DNA from: Polynucleobacter sp. HIN5
GTDB lineage: Bacteria > Pseudomonadota > Gammaproteobacteria > Burkholderiales > Burkholderiaceae
Reading direction: 5' to 3'
Assembly: GCF_030297555.1 (NCBI RefSeq)
Contig: NZ_AP028136.1
Span: 62,001-126,000, forward strand
DNA length: 64,000 bases
This document shows positions 1 through 9,738 of this stretch, in pieces (positions within the stretch are counted from its first letter, which is position 1; each line of letters opens with the position of its first letter). The notes beneath the pieces were generated by a model. The model searched no databases and was not told the origin of the DNA. It saw nothing but the letters and a program-made list of their open reading frames with translations. The position numbers and the translations under genes are program-made.

Positions 1-363
1 ATTATTTTCTTTTGCTTTTTCTATACTGCCTTGGTTTTTAATAGTCGCGATACGGCCGATAACTTGAAAAAGAGCGGTGCGTTTGTTCCAGGTATTCGTC
101 CAGGTGATCAAACTGCCCGCTACATCGATAAGATTTTGGTTCGTTTGACGTTGGCTGGTGCAATTTATATGGTTTTAGTGTGCTTATTGCCCGAGTTTTT
201 GGTTTTGAAATACAACGTTCCTTTCTATTTCGGTGGAACATCGTTGTTAATTATTGTGGTGGTTGCGATGGACTTTATGGCTCAAGTGCAATCATTTGTG
301 ATGCAGCAGCAGTACGGCTCTCTGATGAAGAAAGCCAACTTTAAGATGGGACCCACTCTCTAA
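1..363 (+). CDS. secY: SecY, protein translocase channel subunit (3' part only)
   Basis: The frame is open from base 1, so the gene's 5' part lies outside the window; about 120 C-terminal codons are present. SecY forms the inner-membrane SecYEG channel through which unfolded proteins pass. Visible are the cytoplasmic loop '[11 protein letters not shown]', which is the conserved SecA/ribosome contact loop between TM8 and TM9, then two hydrophobic helices (TM9 with 'LCLLPEF'-like residues and TM10 around '[14 protein letters not shown]') and a basic tail. infA starts 1 nt after the stop, so this is the end of the spc-type operon running into infA. Identification is secure from loop and context. 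Confidence 0.95.
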   Translation: MIFFCFFYTALVFNSRDTADNLKKSGAFVPGIRPGDQTARYIDKILVRLTLAGAIYMVLVCLLPEFLVLKYNVPFYFGGTSLLIIVVVAMDFMAQVQSFVMQQQYGSLMKKANFKMGPTL

Positions 364-364
364 G

Positions 365-583
365 ATGCCTAAAGACGATGTAATTCAGATGGCAGGGGAA
401 ATTGTTGAAAACCTCCCCAACGCTATGTTTAGGGTGAAGTTAGAGAATGGGCATGTGGTATTAGGTCATATTTCTGGGAAGATGCGGATGCATTACATCC
501 GAATCCTGCCAGGAGATAAGGTAACTGTGGAAATGACCCCATACGATTTGACGCGCGCAAGAATTATCTTCCGTGCGAAGTAA
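365..583 (+). CDS. infA: Translation initiation factor IF-1
   Basis: A 72-residue protein, the standard IF-1 length. IF-1 is an OB-fold protein that binds the 30S A site and helps IF-2/IF-3 select the initiator tRNA. Typical family segments are visible: '[13 protein letters not shown]' at the N-terminus, '[20 protein letters not shown]' in the barrel and 'DLTRARI' near the C-terminus. It begins directly after the secY stop and is followed by rpmJ, the common beta-proteobacterial order secY-infA-rpmJ-rpsM. Translation is probably coupled to secY. No oddities seen. Confidence 0.97.
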   Translation: MPKDDVIQMAGEIVENLPNAMFRVKLENGHVVLGHISGKMRMHYIRILPGDKVTVEMTPYDLTRARIIFRAK

Positions 584-604
584 GGATTATTAAAGAGGTG
601 AATG

Positions 605-721
605 ATGAAAGTATTGGCATCCGTTAAATGTATTTGCCGCAATTGCAAAATCATCAAGCGTAAGCGCGTGGTGCGTGTGATCTGCTCGTCCGATCCACGT
701 CATAAGCAGCGTCAAGGTTAA
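605..721 (+). CDS. rpmJ: 50S ribosomal protein L36
   Basis: A 38-codon gene reading [15 protein letters not shown]... and ending 'RHKQRQG', the conserved L36 tail. L36 is the smallest 50S protein and binds 23S rRNA near the peptidyl-transferase region. Cys11, Cys14, Cys27 and His33 are all present, so this is the zinc-binding C+ form; the extra residue relative to 37-residue homologues shifts the His by one. A second ATG lies immediately upstream at 602, giving an alternative 39-residue product. A GAGGTG ribosome-binding site at about 594-599 serves either start. It sits between infA and rpsM. Confidence 0.95.
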   Translation: MKVLASVKCICRNCKIIKRKRVVRVICSSDPRHKQRQG

Positions 722-744
722 TTCGGTTAAGTAGAGGAATTTAT

Positions 745-1110
745 ATGGCACGTATCGCTGGGGTAAATATCCCAAATCATCAACATACTGTGATTGGTTT
801 AACCGCCATCTACGGTATTGGTAAGGCACAAGCTCTCAAGATCTGTGAGAACACAGGTGTTGCAATCGATAAGAAAGTTAAAGATCTTACCGATGCTGAG
901 CTAGAAAAGCTTCGTGATGAAGTGGGTAAGCGCACCACAGAGGGTGATTTGCGTCGTGAAGTCACCATGAACATTAAGCGTTTAATGGACTTGGCTTGCT
1001 ATCGCGGCATTCGTCATCGCAAGGGCTTGCCAGTGCGTGGCCAGAGAACGAAGACCAATGCTCGTACCCGCAAAGGCCCCCGTAAGGCTGGCGTTGCACT
1101 CAAGAAATAA
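745..1110 (+). CDS. rpsM: 30S ribosomal protein S13
   Basis: 121 residues, close to the usual 118-125. S13 sits in the head of the 30S subunit and contacts tRNAs and bridge B1 to the 50S. The N-terminus '[10 protein letters not shown]' and the C-terminal basic tail around '[13 protein letters not shown]' (about residues 100-112) are family hallmarks. An AGAGGA ribosome-binding site precedes the ATG by about 7 nt. It is the first gene of the alpha-operon segment rpsM-rpsK-rpsD-rpoA-rplQ. In E. coli S4 represses this operon at the rpsM leader; here the structured leader lies before rpsD instead (see 1537-1651). Confidence 0.97.
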   Translation: MARIAGVNIPNHQHTVIGLTAIYGIGKAQALKICENTGVAIDKKVKDLTDAELEKLRDEVGKRTTEGDLRREVTMNIKRLMDLACYRGIRHRKGLPVRGQRTKTNARTRKGPRKAGVALKK

Positions 1111-1122
1111 TTAGGAACTGAT

Positions 1123-1536
1123 ATGGCAAAAGCACAACAAACCGCCGCAAACGCAAGTGCACAACGCGCTCGCAAAAAGGTTAAAAAGAACGTCGCTGAT
1201 GGCATTGCCCACGTGCATGCATCGTTTAACAATACCATTGTGACCATTACCGATCGTCAAGGAAACGCCTTGTCATGGGCAACTTCAGGCGGTCAAGGAT
1301 TTAAGGGTTCGCGCAAGTCAACGCCATTTGCAGCTCAGGTTGCTGCGGAAGTGGCTGGTAAGGCAGCAATTGAGTGTGGGATTAAGAATTTAGAGGTCCA
1401 AATCAAGGGCCCAGGCCCTGGTCGTGAGTCTGCAGTTCGCGCATTGAACTCGTTAGGGATCAAGATTGTTGAGATCCAAGATGTGACTCCGGTCCCACAC
1501 AATGGTTGCCGCCCTCCAAAGCGCCGCCGTATCTAA
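1123..1536 (+). CDS. rpsK: 30S ribosomal protein S11
   Basis: 137 residues, slightly longer than E. coli S11 (129) because of an Ala/Gln/Lys-rich N-terminal extension before the conserved core. The core motifs '[13 protein letters not shown]' and the C-terminal '[13 protein letters not shown]' are diagnostic. S11 lies on the 30S platform near the E site and the mRNA exit. It follows rpsM by 12 nt with a TTAGGA ribosome-binding site, and is separated from rpsD by a 115-nt structured gap. No oddities. Confidence 0.97.
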   Translation: MAKAQQTAANASAQRARKKVKKNVADGIAHVHASFNNTIVTITDRQGNALSWATSGGQGFKGSRKSTPFAAQVAAEVAGKAAIECGIKNLEVQIKGPGPGRESAVRALNSLGIKIVEIQDVTPVPHNGCRPPKRRRI

Positions 1537-1554
1537 TTTTTGCAGTACCAAGCC

Positions 1555-1633
1555 GCTGGCTTTGCCAGCAATTGTTTAATAAGCCCACCGTTCGTTGGTA
1601 GTTACAGCGAACTCACCTCGGTAACCATCGAGG
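1555..1633 (+). promoter_or_regulatory. Structured leader before rpsD (two hairpins)
   Basis: The rpsK-rpsD gap is far longer than others in this operon and holds two perfect inverted repeats. GCTGGC (1555-1560) pairs with GCCAGC (1564-1569) over a 3-nt loop. CCTCG (1616-1620) pairs with CGAGG (1629-1633), ending just upstream of the AGAAAGGAA ribosome-binding site of rpsD. Neither is followed by a U-run, so a terminator is unlikely. S4 is a known autoregulatory RNA-binding protein, so a feedback site is plausible, but that is inference. Confidence 0.45.
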
Positions 1634-1651
1634 CATAGAAAGGAAAAAATC

Positions 1652-2275
1652 GTGGCACGTTATTTAGGCCCTAAAGCCAAACTATCTCGTCGGGAAGGTA
1701 CCGACTTATTTTTAAAGAGCGCTCGCCGTGCTTTATCGGACAAGTGCAAACTAGACAGCAAACCAGGACAGCACGGTCGTACCTCAGGTGCTCGTACTTC
1801 TGACTTCGGTAATCAGTTGCGTGAAAAGCAAAAGGTGAAGCGGATTTATGGCGTACTCGAGCGTCAGTTCCGTCGCTACTTTGCTGAAGCCGAGCGCCGT
1901 AAAGGCAATACTGGCGAGACCTTATTGCAGCTGCTTGAGTCCCGTTTGGATAATGTGGTTTATCGCATGGGCTTTGGTTCAACCCGTGCTGAAGCACGTC
2001 AGTTGGTATCGCATGCAGCAATTACGGTGAATGGCCAAGTGGTCAATATTCCGTCCATGCAAGTTCGTCCTGGCGATGTTATTGCTATTCGTGAGAAGGC
2101 AAAGAAGCAAACCCGTATTCAAGAAGCTCTAAATCTTGCTTCCCAAGTTGGCGCAATTAATTGGGTCAGCGTTGATGCAAGTAAGCTCGAGGGAACGTTT
2201 AAACAAGTACCAGATCGCGATGAAATCAGTGGTGATATCAACGAAAGTTTGATCGTCGAATTGTATTCACGCTAA
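1652..2275 (+). CDS. rpsD: 30S ribosomal protein S4
   Basis: 207 residues, normal for proteobacterial S4, a primary 16S rRNA-binding protein that nucleates 30S assembly and can repress its own operon. The N-terminus '[19 protein letters not shown]' and the S4 RNA-binding domain (about residues 97-160, '[14 protein letters not shown]', '[14 protein letters not shown]') are clear. The start is GTG at 1652, chosen because AGAAAGGAA lies about 7 nt upstream and because the alignment to S4 N-termini begins there. It is preceded by the two-hairpin leader and followed by rpoA. Confidence 0.97.
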   Translation: MARYLGPKAKLSRREGTDLFLKSARRALSDKCKLDSKPGQHGRTSGARTSDFGNQLREKQKVKRIYGVLERQFRRYFAEAERRKGNTGETLLQLLESRLDNVVYRMGFGSTRAEARQLVSHAAITVNGQVVNIPSMQVRPGDVIAIREKAKKQTRIQEALNLASQVGAINWVSVDASKLEGTFKQVPDRDEISGDINESLIVELYSR

Positions 2276-2303
2276 TACTGCACCTCTTAAGGAAAAGATA
2301 TCT

Positions 2304-3284
2304 ATGCAAACAAATTTGCTTAAACCAAAAATCATTTCTGTTGAAGCACTCGGTGCAAACCAGGCTAAGGTTGTGATGGAGCCATTTGAGCGTGGCTATG
2401 GCCACACGCTTGGTAATGCATTACGTCGTGTTTTGTTGTCTTCCATGGTTGGTTTTGCTCCAACCGAAGTAGCGATTGCTGGTGTTGTTCACGAGTACTC
2501 CACCTTGGACGGTGTTCAGGAAGATGTTGTGAACTTGCTGCTTAATCTAAAGGGAGTTGTTTTCAAGTTACAGTCCCGGGATGAAGTGACGATCAATTTG
2601 CGTAAAGAAGGTCCTGGCGTTGTTTACGCTAAGGATATTGATCTTCCCCATGACGTAGAAATCATTAATCCAGAGCATGTCATTGCACACTTAGCAGCTG
2701 GCGGTAAGCTCGATATGCAAATCAAGGTTGAAAAGGGCCGTGGATATGTACCAGGCAATATGCGTCAGTATCAAGATGAAGCAACCAAGCTGATCGGCCG
2801 CATTGTGTTAGATGCATCATTTAGTCCAATTAATCGTGTTAGCTATGCGGTTGAGTCTGCTCGTGTTGAGCAACGTACTGATTTAGATCGTTTGGTGATG
2901 ACTATTGAAACCAATGGTGTGATCTCTCCTGAAGAATCAATTCGCCAGGCCGCCAGTATTTTGGTTGACCAGTTGGTCGTATTTGCCGCCTTAGAGAGCA
3001 GTCAAGTGAGCGGTGAGTTGGCTCCAAGTCGCTCAACCATGGTTGATCCGTTGTTGATGAGACCGGTTGATGATTTAGAGTTGACCGTTCGTTCTGCAAA
3101 CTGCCTAAAGGCTGAGAACATTTACTACATCGGTGATTTGATTCAGCGTACTGAAAATGAATTACTCAAGACGCCTAATTTGGGTCGCAAGTCTTTGAAT
3201 GAAATCAAGGACGTATTGGCAGCCCGTGGTTTAAGTCTTGGGATGAAGCTCGACAGCTGGCCACCAGCGACTCTCGGGCAATAA
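2304..3284 (+). CDS. rpoA: DNA-directed RNA polymerase subunit alpha
   Basis: 326 residues, the usual length. Alpha dimerises to scaffold beta and beta' and its C-terminal domain contacts UP elements and activators. The N-terminal domain shows '[19 protein letters not shown]' (about 33-51), the conserved dimer/assembly segment. The C-terminal domain (about 245-326) shows '[16 protein letters not shown]' and '[18 protein letters not shown]', the DNA- and activator-binding helices. It lies between rpsD and rplQ, with AAGGAAAAG upstream of the ATG. Confidence 0.98.
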   Translation: MQTNLLKPKIISVEALGANQAKVVMEPFERGYGHTLGNALRRVLLSSMVGFAPTEVAIAGVVHEYSTLDGVQEDVVNLLLNLKGVVFKLQSRDEVTINLRKEGPGVVYAKDIDLPHDVEIINPEHVIAHLAAGGKLDMQIKVEKGRGYVPGNMRQYQDEATKLIGRIVLDASFSPINRVSYAVESARVEQRTDLDRLVMTIETNGVISPEESIRQAASILVDQLVVFAALESSQVSGELAPSRSTMVDPLLMRPVDDLELTVRSANCLKAENIYYIGDLIQRTENELLKTPNLGRKSLNEIKDVLAARGLSLGMKLDSWPPATLGQ

Positions 3285-3300
3285 TTAGAAAGGAAGCATC

Positions 3301-3699
3301 ATGCGTCATGGTAATGGCTTACGCAAACTAAATCGCACTTTATCGCATCGTTTGGCGATGTTGCGCAATATGTCGAACTCACTGATCGAGCACGAAGTTA
3401 TTAAGACAACCCTGCCAAAGGCAAAAGAATTGCGGATGGTGGTTGAGCCTTTGATTACTTTGGGTAAGAAAGATAATTTAGCGAACCGCCGTTTGGCATT
3501 CAATCGTTTGCGCGATCGTGAAATGGTAAGCAAATTGTTTACTGAGCTCGGCCCACGTTATGCAACTCGACCAGGTGGTTATCTTCGTATTCTGAAATTT
3601 GGTTTTCGGCACGGTGACAATGCCCCAATGGCACTGGTTGAGTTGGTTGATCGCCCTGAAGTTGAAGAGGCGCCTCAACAAGAGCCTGCAGCAGTATAA
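3301..3699 (+). CDS. rplQ: 50S ribosomal protein L17
   Basis: 132 residues. L17 binds 23S rRNA near the polypeptide exit tunnel. The N-terminus '[17 protein letters not shown]' and '[18 protein letters not shown]' are diagnostic, followed by a short acidic, Pro/Glu-rich tail common in beta-proteobacteria. It starts 16 nt after rpoA with a GAAAGGAAG ribosome-binding site and is the last gene of the operon; a strong intrinsic terminator follows at 3719-3745. Confidence 0.97.
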   Translation: MRHGNGLRKLNRTLSHRLAMLRNMSNSLIEHEVIKTTLPKAKELRMVVEPLITLGKKDNLANRRLAFNRLRDREMVSKLFTELGPRYATRPGGYLRILKFGFRHGDNAPMALVELVDRPEVEEAPQQEPAAV

Positions 3700-3718
3700 A
3701 TTAGCATCAGGTATAGTT

Positions 3719-3745
3719 AAAGCCAGGCTTCGGTCTGGCTTTTTC
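3719..3745 (+). terminator. Rho-independent terminator of the alpha operon
   Basis: AGCCAGGC and GTCTGGCT form an 8-bp stem (one G-U pair) capped by a C(TTCG)G tetraloop at 3728-3733, followed by five T residues. Two A bases before the stem can extend pairing with the T-run. It lies 20 nt after the rplQ stop and before cutA on the same strand, so it ends the ribosomal transcript. Confidence 0.9.
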
Positions 3746-3775
3746 ATTTAACCCACTGCTTGAGCCATCTTTTGT

Positions 3776-4096
3776 ATGGATTCGATACTGATCGTAACCA
3801 CGACTTTGCCCACGATGGATGCGGCTAGATTACTAGGTCAGCAATTAATCGATGAGCGTTTTGCAGCCTGTGTACAAATTCAGGAGGGCGTGCAATCGAT
3901 CTATCGATGGGATGGAAAGGTTTGCAATGACACCGAAGTTCTATTAAGTGCTAAAACAGCAACAACTCAATGGAAGGGCATTGAGGCATTTATTAAGGCC
4001 CATCACCCTTATCAGTTGCCAGAGATCATCGCTTTAAAACCAGTTGAATACTCCCAGGCATATGGGCGCTGGGTGAATGAGGAAACAAAGTCATGA
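3776..4096 (+). CDS. cutA: CutA1 divalent-cation tolerance protein
   Basis: 106 residues, matching CutA1, a small cytoplasmic trimer with a ferredoxin-like fold linked to copper and other divalent-metal tolerance; its biochemical role is still unclear. Family segments: 'ILIVTTTLPTMDAARLLGQQL', 'ERFAACVQI' (Cys about 34), 'SIYRWDGKV' and 'HPYQLPEIIALK'. The stop overlaps the dsbD start (ATGA), so the two are translationally coupled. In many proteobacteria cutA precedes dsbD, and this arrangement fits that. No clear ribosome-binding site is seen. Confidence 0.93.
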   Translation: MDSILIVTTTLPTMDAARLLGQQLIDERFAACVQIQEGVQSIYRWDGKVCNDTEVLLSAKTATTQWKGIEAFIKAHHPYQLPEIIALKPVEYSQAYGRWVNEETKS

Positions 4097-5775
4097 GGCG
4101 AATTCAATATGGCTTGGTTCAACTCTTGCTATTTCTACTATCGAGTGTCGCACTCCTTGGTTCAGTAAATGCCAAGGAATTTCTACCTCCCGAAAAGGCA
4201 TTTATTGTGGAGGCGACATGGATTGCCAATGCCAATAAAATTGCCATTGAGTATCGACCGGTTTCGGGTTATTACATTTACCATGAGTCCTTGCAGTATC
4301 GGCTGTTCATCAATGACAAGCCAAGCGCTCCCAAGAGCATTCAAATTCCTAAAGGGGTTGAAAAGTTTGATGAGACCTTTGGAAAAAAAATGGAGATTTT
4401 TCCAAAACCATTCGAAGTTCTTCTTGGGTTGGCTCAAGCCACACAAAGCGGTATTCGTTTAGAGATTGATTTGCAGGGTTGTGCTGATGGCGGCATTTGC
4501 TACCCACCAATGACCTATCAATACTTTATTGCAGCTCCAGGCGTTCGAGTGGCACCTATCCCCGAGGGTGACGCAGCACCAATACGGGTTGCGGATACAC
4601 ATTCAGAACCATTTGGCCTCAGTGATTTATGGAGCGGGCGCGATGATGTCACATCGATTAAAAGCTATTTGGAGAATGCCAAGCCGTTTTATCTATTGAT
4701 CGGATTTTTTATTCTTGGGATTGCCCTAGCATTTACGCCTTGCGTATTACCGATGCTCCCGATTTTGAGCAGCATTGTTTTGGGTCGCCAAGATGGAAGC
4801 CCAATTAGCAAGACCCGATCGGCTTATCTTGCCTTGGCTTACATTTTGGGTATGGCCTTGTTGTATGCGTTAGCGGGGATTCTTACGGCCGCATTGGGAA
4901 GCGGCGTGCAGCGCGCCTTACAAAGCCCTATTGCCCTTATTTTGTTTGCCCTCCTTCTATTGTTTTTGGCTGGTAGCTTATTTGGTTTATATGAGCTAAA
5001 GGTGCCCCAAACGTGGCAGAGCAAAGTGGATCAATTGGCGGGACGACAAAAGGGCGGAAGTATTGCCGGCGCTTTTAGTCTTGGCGCAATTTCGACTCTG
5101 GTTGCAAGTCCTTGCATTACAGCACCCTTAGCAAGTGTTTTAGGGTTTGTGGCACAAACCGGATCGATGGCGCTTGGTGGAGGCCTACTATTTGTGATGG
5201 CTTTAGGAATGGGATTGCCGTTATTGCTCATCGCATTGGGTGCTAGAAGTTTCTTACCGCAAACAGGCGCCTGGATGATGTGGTTGCAGCGCAGTCTTGG
5301 TTTGGTGTTGGTTGCTTTAGCCATTTGGATTGTGTGGCCAGCAATGTCCGTCGTAACTGGTAATCAAACTCAAACAAGTACTCGTACTGAAAAACGAATT
5401 CCACCGGATTTGGTATTTCAGATTGTGCGTTCGAGTGAAGAGCTCGAGCGTATTTTGCAAAAGGCAAAGGCTGACAATAAACCCGTCATGCTCGATTACT
5501 ACGCCGATTGGTGTATCTCTTGCAAAGAGATGGAGGCCATTACCTTCACCAATTCTGAGGTTGCTAATGCGTTGAGCCGTTTTGTATTAGTACAAGTTGA
5601 TGTCACCATTAACAATCAACAAAGCCAAGCATTATTGAGGCAATTTGGTTTATTCGGCCCGCCCGCAATTTTGTTTTTCAATGGTGCTGGTGAAGAACAA
5701 AAATCGTTGCGGGTAGTGGGTTTTATGGCCCCCAGTCGTTTTCTAGAGCGCTTGCAAGAGCTAGGTGCTAAATGA
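4093..5775 (+). CDS. dsbD: DsbD, thiol:disulfide interchange protein
   Basis: 560 residues. DsbD carries electrons from cytoplasmic thioredoxin across the inner membrane to periplasmic DsbC and apocytochrome c. It has a signal peptide (about 1-28, cut near VNA/KE), then the alpha domain with Cys130 and Cys136 ('GCADGGICYPP'). The eight-helix beta domain has Cys217 ('FTPCVLPMLP') and Cys341 ('ASPCITAPL'). The C-terminal thioredoxin-like gamma domain has C474-I-S-C477 ('ADWCISCKEM'). All six redox cysteines are therefore present. It overlaps cutA by 4 nt and converges on hemB. The substrate DsbC is encoded at 60060-60776. Confidence 0.97.
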   Translation: MRRIQYGLVQLLLFLLSSVALLGSVNAKEFLPPEKAFIVEATWIANANKIAIEYRPVSGYYIYHESLQYRLFINDKPSAPKSIQIPKGVEKFDETFGKKMEIFPKPFEVLLGLAQATQSGIRLEIDLQGCADGGICYPPMTYQYFIAAPGVRVAPIPEGDAAPIRVADTHSEPFGLSDLWSGRDDVTSIKSYLENAKPFYLLIGFFILGIALAFTPCVLPMLPILSSIVLGRQDGSPISKTRSAYLALAYILGMALLYALAGILTAALGSGVQRALQSPIALILFALLLLFLAGSLFGLYELKVPQTWQSKVDQLAGRQKGGSIAGAFSLGAISTLVASPCITAPLASVLGFVAQTGSMALGGGLLFVMALGMGLPLLLIALGARSFLPQTGAWMMWLQRSLGLVLVALAIWIVWPAMSVVTGNQTQTSTRTEKRIPPDLVFQIVRSSEELERILQKAKADNKPVMLDYYADWCISCKEMEAITFTNSEVANALSRFVLVQVDVTINNQQSQALLRQFGLFGPPAILFFNGAGEEQKSLRVVGFMAPSRFLERLQELGAK

Positions 5776-5777
5776 TT

Positions 5778-6785
<1,008 letters not shown>

Positions 6786-6796
6786 TCAGGATAGGG

Positions 6797-7420
6797 TTAG
6801 GCGATGTTGCGCTCTGGAAAAAGCCATTGTTGAATAAGTGTATCGCTTTCCGAAAGACCGACCCGTTTTGTGCTGGAGAACAGTTGAGCTGTAATCTGGG
6901 CAGGGGCAAATTGCTTAATTTGTTCTGAGATGGCTTGCAACAGGGCGCGGTTTTCGGAGAAAGTTTGTTTGTCTGACTTACTTAGCAAAATATGGATAGG
7001 TTTTTGGGTCACACTAAACCAGGCAATCATTTGTTCATCAAGTTCTGTTAAACCCCGTCGTGCATCCACAATTAAGATCAAACCAACCAAATTTTTGCGG
7101 GTTTGGAGGTAGCGGCTCAAGATCTCGTTCCAGTGCGAGCGGGTTGCCTCACCAACTGCGGCATAGCCATAGCCTGGCAGGTCGACTAAATACGCGAGCA
7201 GCTCATCTTTGGCATAGATCCCAAAATAGTTAATGTGCTGGGTTCGGCCCGGAGTTTTGCTTGCAAAAGCCAGGCGCTTTTGATTGCATAAGATATTGAT
7301 TGCACTGGATTTTCCGGCATTGGAGCGACCCGCAAAGGCGATCTCAGGCAGGTCGCCCTGGGGAAGGGTTTGTAGCTCATTGACCGTGGTAAAAAAGCGG
7401 GCTTGGTGCAGTTTAGACAT
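6797..7420 (-). CDS. engB: EngB/YsxC ribosome-biogenesis GTPase
   Basis: 207 residues. EngB (YihA/YsxC) is an essential GTPase needed for late 50S assembly. G-motifs are intact: G1 'GRSNAGKSS' (31-39), G3 'DLPGYGYA' and G4 'LSKSDK'. It is followed by hemB on the same strand and is divergent from the cytochrome c4 gene. A TACAAT hexamer lies 11 nt before the ATG and could be its -10 box, giving a very short leader. Nothing unusual in the protein. Confidence 0.95.
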   Translation of the reverse strand: MSKLHQARFFTTVNELQTLPQGDLPEIAFAGRSNAGKSSAINILCNQKRLAFASKTPGRTQHINYFGIYAKDELLAYLVDLPGYGYAAVGEATRSHWNEILSRYLQTRKNLVGLILIVDARRGLTELDEQMIAWFSVTQKPIHILLSKSDKQTFSENRALLQAISEQIKQFAPAQITAQLFSSTKRVGLSESDTLIQQWLFPERNIA

Positions 7421-7487
7421 GACTGGAAGCTATTGTAAAATCACATGAATTTCGTTTGAACATTTCAAAGTAGGCTAGGTACCCATA

Positions 7488-8201
7488 ATGCGCTATAGCA
7501 GCAAATTCTCAAAATTAAATATCTCTGCCCTCATGGCTGTTTTAGTTGGTGGTTTTATATCGTTCTCTTACGCGGCTGAGCCTGCAAAAGCAGCAGCTCC
7601 CGCGATGACCACCAGCGCCCCAACTCCGGCAGTGATTAAGGCGGATGCTGCTGCTGGCGATGCCCTCTATAACAATGGCGACCCAAAGCGAGGCGTCGTT
7701 GCCTGTGTTGGCTGCCATGGACCAAACGGAAATAGTGGAGTCGCAACTTGGCCAAAGTTATCTGCTCAGCACATTTCCTACACGGTCAAGCAACTTAAAA
7801 ATTACAAAGATGGTACTCGTATGAATCCCGTCATGATGGGAATGGTGGCAACGTTAACCGAGCAAGACATGGCCAACCTAGCGGCTTATGTAAACAAGCA
7901 AGAGCCAAAATTGGGTGTAGCCCAGAATAAAGACACGATTGCTCTTGGCCAACGTATTTATCGTTCAGGTATTGCTGAGAAAGGTATTCCAGCATGCTCA
8001 GGATGCCATAGTCCCAATGGCGCTGGTATTCCAGCCCAGTACCCCCGTTTAAGTGGTCAATGGGCCGATTACTCGACCTCCCAATTAATTGCGTTCAGAG
8101 AGGGTACGCGCAAGAATAGTGTGCAAATGAGCACGATTGCTGCCAAGATGTCAGACGTTGAAATGAAAGCGGTGTCTGATTACATGGCTGGGTTGCGCTA
8201 A
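7488..8201 (+). CDS. Dihaem cytochrome c4
   Basis: 237 residues with an N-terminal signal peptide ending near 'SYAAEP', an Ala/Pro-rich linker and two tandem cytochrome c domains. Haem motifs are C73-V-G-C-H77 and C170-S-G-C-H174; distal methionines are plausible in 'GTRMNPVMMGM' and 'GTRKNSVQMSTI'. Cytochrome c4 is periplasmic and carries electrons from the bc1 complex (petABC at 46-48.8 kb) to terminal oxidases. In many relatives it lies next to engB, as here. Downstream there are no resB/ccsA cytochrome-assembly genes; lysA converges directly. Confidence 0.93.
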   Translation: MRYSSKFSKLNISALMAVLVGGFISFSYAAEPAKAAAPAMTTSAPTPAVIKADAAAGDALYNNGDPKRGVVACVGCHGPNGNSGVATWPKLSAQHISYTVKQLKNYKDGTRMNPVMMGMVATLTEQDMANLAAYVNKQEPKLGVAQNKDTIALGQRIYRSGIAEKGIPACSGCHSPNGAGIPAQYPRLSGQWADYSTSQLIAFREGTRKNSVQMSTIAAKMSDVEMKAVSDYMAGLR

Positions 8202-8225
8202 GCTAATTACTTCGGTAAGTTAGCT
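8201..8225. other. Hairpin across the convergent stops of cytochrome c4 and lysA
   Basis: AGCTAATTAC and GTAA-g-TTAGCT form a 10-bp stem with one bulged G and a TTCG loop (8211-8214). The two stop codons sit at either foot. There is no long T-run on either side, so it may be a weak bidirectional terminator or an mRNA 3'-end stabiliser. Confidence 0.45.
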
Positions 8226-9512
8226 CGACCCAAGCGTTCGCTCATTAGCAAAGAGGCTATTTACAGCCTCCCGTTCTCTGACTAGGTGTGCTTGATTGCC
8301 ATCTACCATCACTTCTGCTGGCCGTCCTCGGGTGTTGTAGTTTGAGGCCATCACAAATCCATAAGCACCTGCCGACAAAATAGCCAGCACATCACCTTCT
8401 TGAACTGTTAAGGCGCGATCTTTGCCTAACCAGTCGCCTGATTCACAAACAGGCCCAACGACATCATAGGAAATTGCTTTACCGGTAGATGCTTTGATTG
8501 GAACGATTGCATGATAGGCATCGTAGAGGGCTGGACGCATTAAATCATTCATAGCGGCGTTCACAATGCAGAAGTTTTTATCTGCACCAGTTTTGAGATA
8601 TTCAACTTGGGTCAAGAGCAATCCCGCATTTCCAACTAAGGAGCGACCGGGTTCTAAAATGACATCCATATGTCCAAAGCCACGCTCATCGATGCGATTG
8701 AGTAGGGTGTTCGTAAACTCTGTGATATCGGGTGGTGCATCCGAGCCATAGTCAATTCCAAGACCGCCGCCTAGATCGAGATGATGAATGAGAATACCTT
8801 CACGTTTGAGTTGATCGATAAGATCAAGTACCTTATCAAGGGCATCGAGATAGGGCGATACATTGGTAATTTGTGAACCAATATGGCAATCGATGCCAAC
8901 AATATCAATATGGGGCAGGAGTGCGGCCTCGCGATACGTTTTTAGAACTTCAAAATAGGCAATCCCAAATTTGTTATCTTTGAGACCCGTCGAAATATAC
9001 GGATGGGTTTGCGCATCTACATCAGGGTTCACGCGCAATGAAACTGGGGCGCGAAGACCCAAACTCTTAGCAATGGAATTAATACGCTGCAGTTCAGGGA
9101 TGGACTCGACGTTGATGCATTTGACGCCAACCGAGAGGGCAAATTTAATTTCATCAGCGGATTTGCCGACTCCAGCAAAAACCATACTTTTTGGATCGGC
9201 TCCAACGTGAAGGGCTCGAGCGAGTTCGCCGCCGCTGACCAGATCAAATCCAGCACCTAATTGTTTGAGCTCATCTAAAACAGCGAGATTACTATTAGCC
9301 TTGACGGCATAATGAATTCTGGCGCGGCGACTGCCGTTTGCACGGATACAGGCAACATCATAGGCGCGGTATGCCGTACAAATTGCATGCTTACTGTAAA
9401 CATATAGAGGGGTGCCATATTGATTCGCTAAAGCAGATAGCGAAACACCTTCAGCAAACCACTCTCCATGGTGTTCAGTAAAGCCAGTTAATGATGGAAT
9501 GGAATGCGTCAT
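8220..9512 (-). CDS. lysA: Diaminopimelate decarboxylase
   Basis: 430 residues. It makes L-lysine from meso-diaminopimelate, the last step of lysine synthesis. It is a fold-III PLP enzyme with the PLP lysine at Lys71 in 'HYAVKANSN', the PLP-phosphate Gly segment 'DLGGGLGIDY' and the C-terminal 'CESGDWL' and 'GAYGFVMASNYN' dimer-contributed active-site motifs. Its ATG overlaps the stop of the upstream lipoprotein gene (TAATG), showing coupling. The lptM-lysA pair diverges from cyaY, a widespread arrangement. Confidence 0.97.
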   Translation of the reverse strand: MTHSIPSLTGFTEHHGEWFAEGVSLSALANQYGTPLYVYSKHAICTAYRAYDVACIRANGSRRARIHYAVKANSNLAVLDELKQLGAGFDLVSGGELARALHVGADPKSMVFAGVGKSADEIKFALSVGVKCINVESIPELQRINSIAKSLGLRAPVSLRVNPDVDAQTHPYISTGLKDNKFGIAYFEVLKTYREAALLPHIDIVGIDCHIGSQITNVSPYLDALDKVLDLIDQLKREGILIHHLDLGGGLGIDYGSDAPPDITEFTNTLLNRIDERGFGHMDVILEPGRSLVGNAGLLLTQVEYLKTGADKNFCIVNAAMNDLMRPALYDAYHAIVPIKASTGKAISYDVVGPVCESGDWLGKDRALTVQEGDVLAILSAGAYGFVMASNYNTRGRPAEVMVDGNQAHLVREREAVNSLFANERTLGSS

Positions 9513-9709
9513 TACTTTGGCGAGCTCGTATTAGTGGGGGTGGATATGCCTGATTCTTTAGGAGGGTACAGAGTACCTTTGGGCTCCGGTTGGGTGGGCG
9601 CTGGTGGAGCGGGCGGTGGATTGGGTAAAAACAAAGGTCCTCTAACCCCACATCCAAGTAGGGACAGCAACGCAACGTAAACTGGAATCTTAACTACAAT
9701 CAATATCAT
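9512..9709 (-). CDS. lptM: LptM-like small lipoprotein
   Basis: 65 residues from the ATG at 9709, giving 'MILIVVKIPVYVALLSLLGC', a lipoprotein signal with lipobox LLGC. The mature N-terminus 'CGVRGPLFLP' matches the CGxKGPLYxP signature of LptM (formerly YifL), a small lipoprotein that helps the LptD/LptE LPS-insertion complex mature. The rest is Pro-rich and low in structure. The frame is open further upstream to 9757 but that would overlap cyaY, so the inner ATG is preferred. It is coupled to lysA by a 1-nt overlap. Confidence 0.75.
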   Translation of the reverse strand: MILIVVKIPVYVALLSLLGCGVRGPLFLPNPPPAPPAPTQPEPKGTLYPPKESGISTPTNTSSPK

Positions 9710-9738
9710 CTGTTTAATCACCGGAATTTGAATATAGC

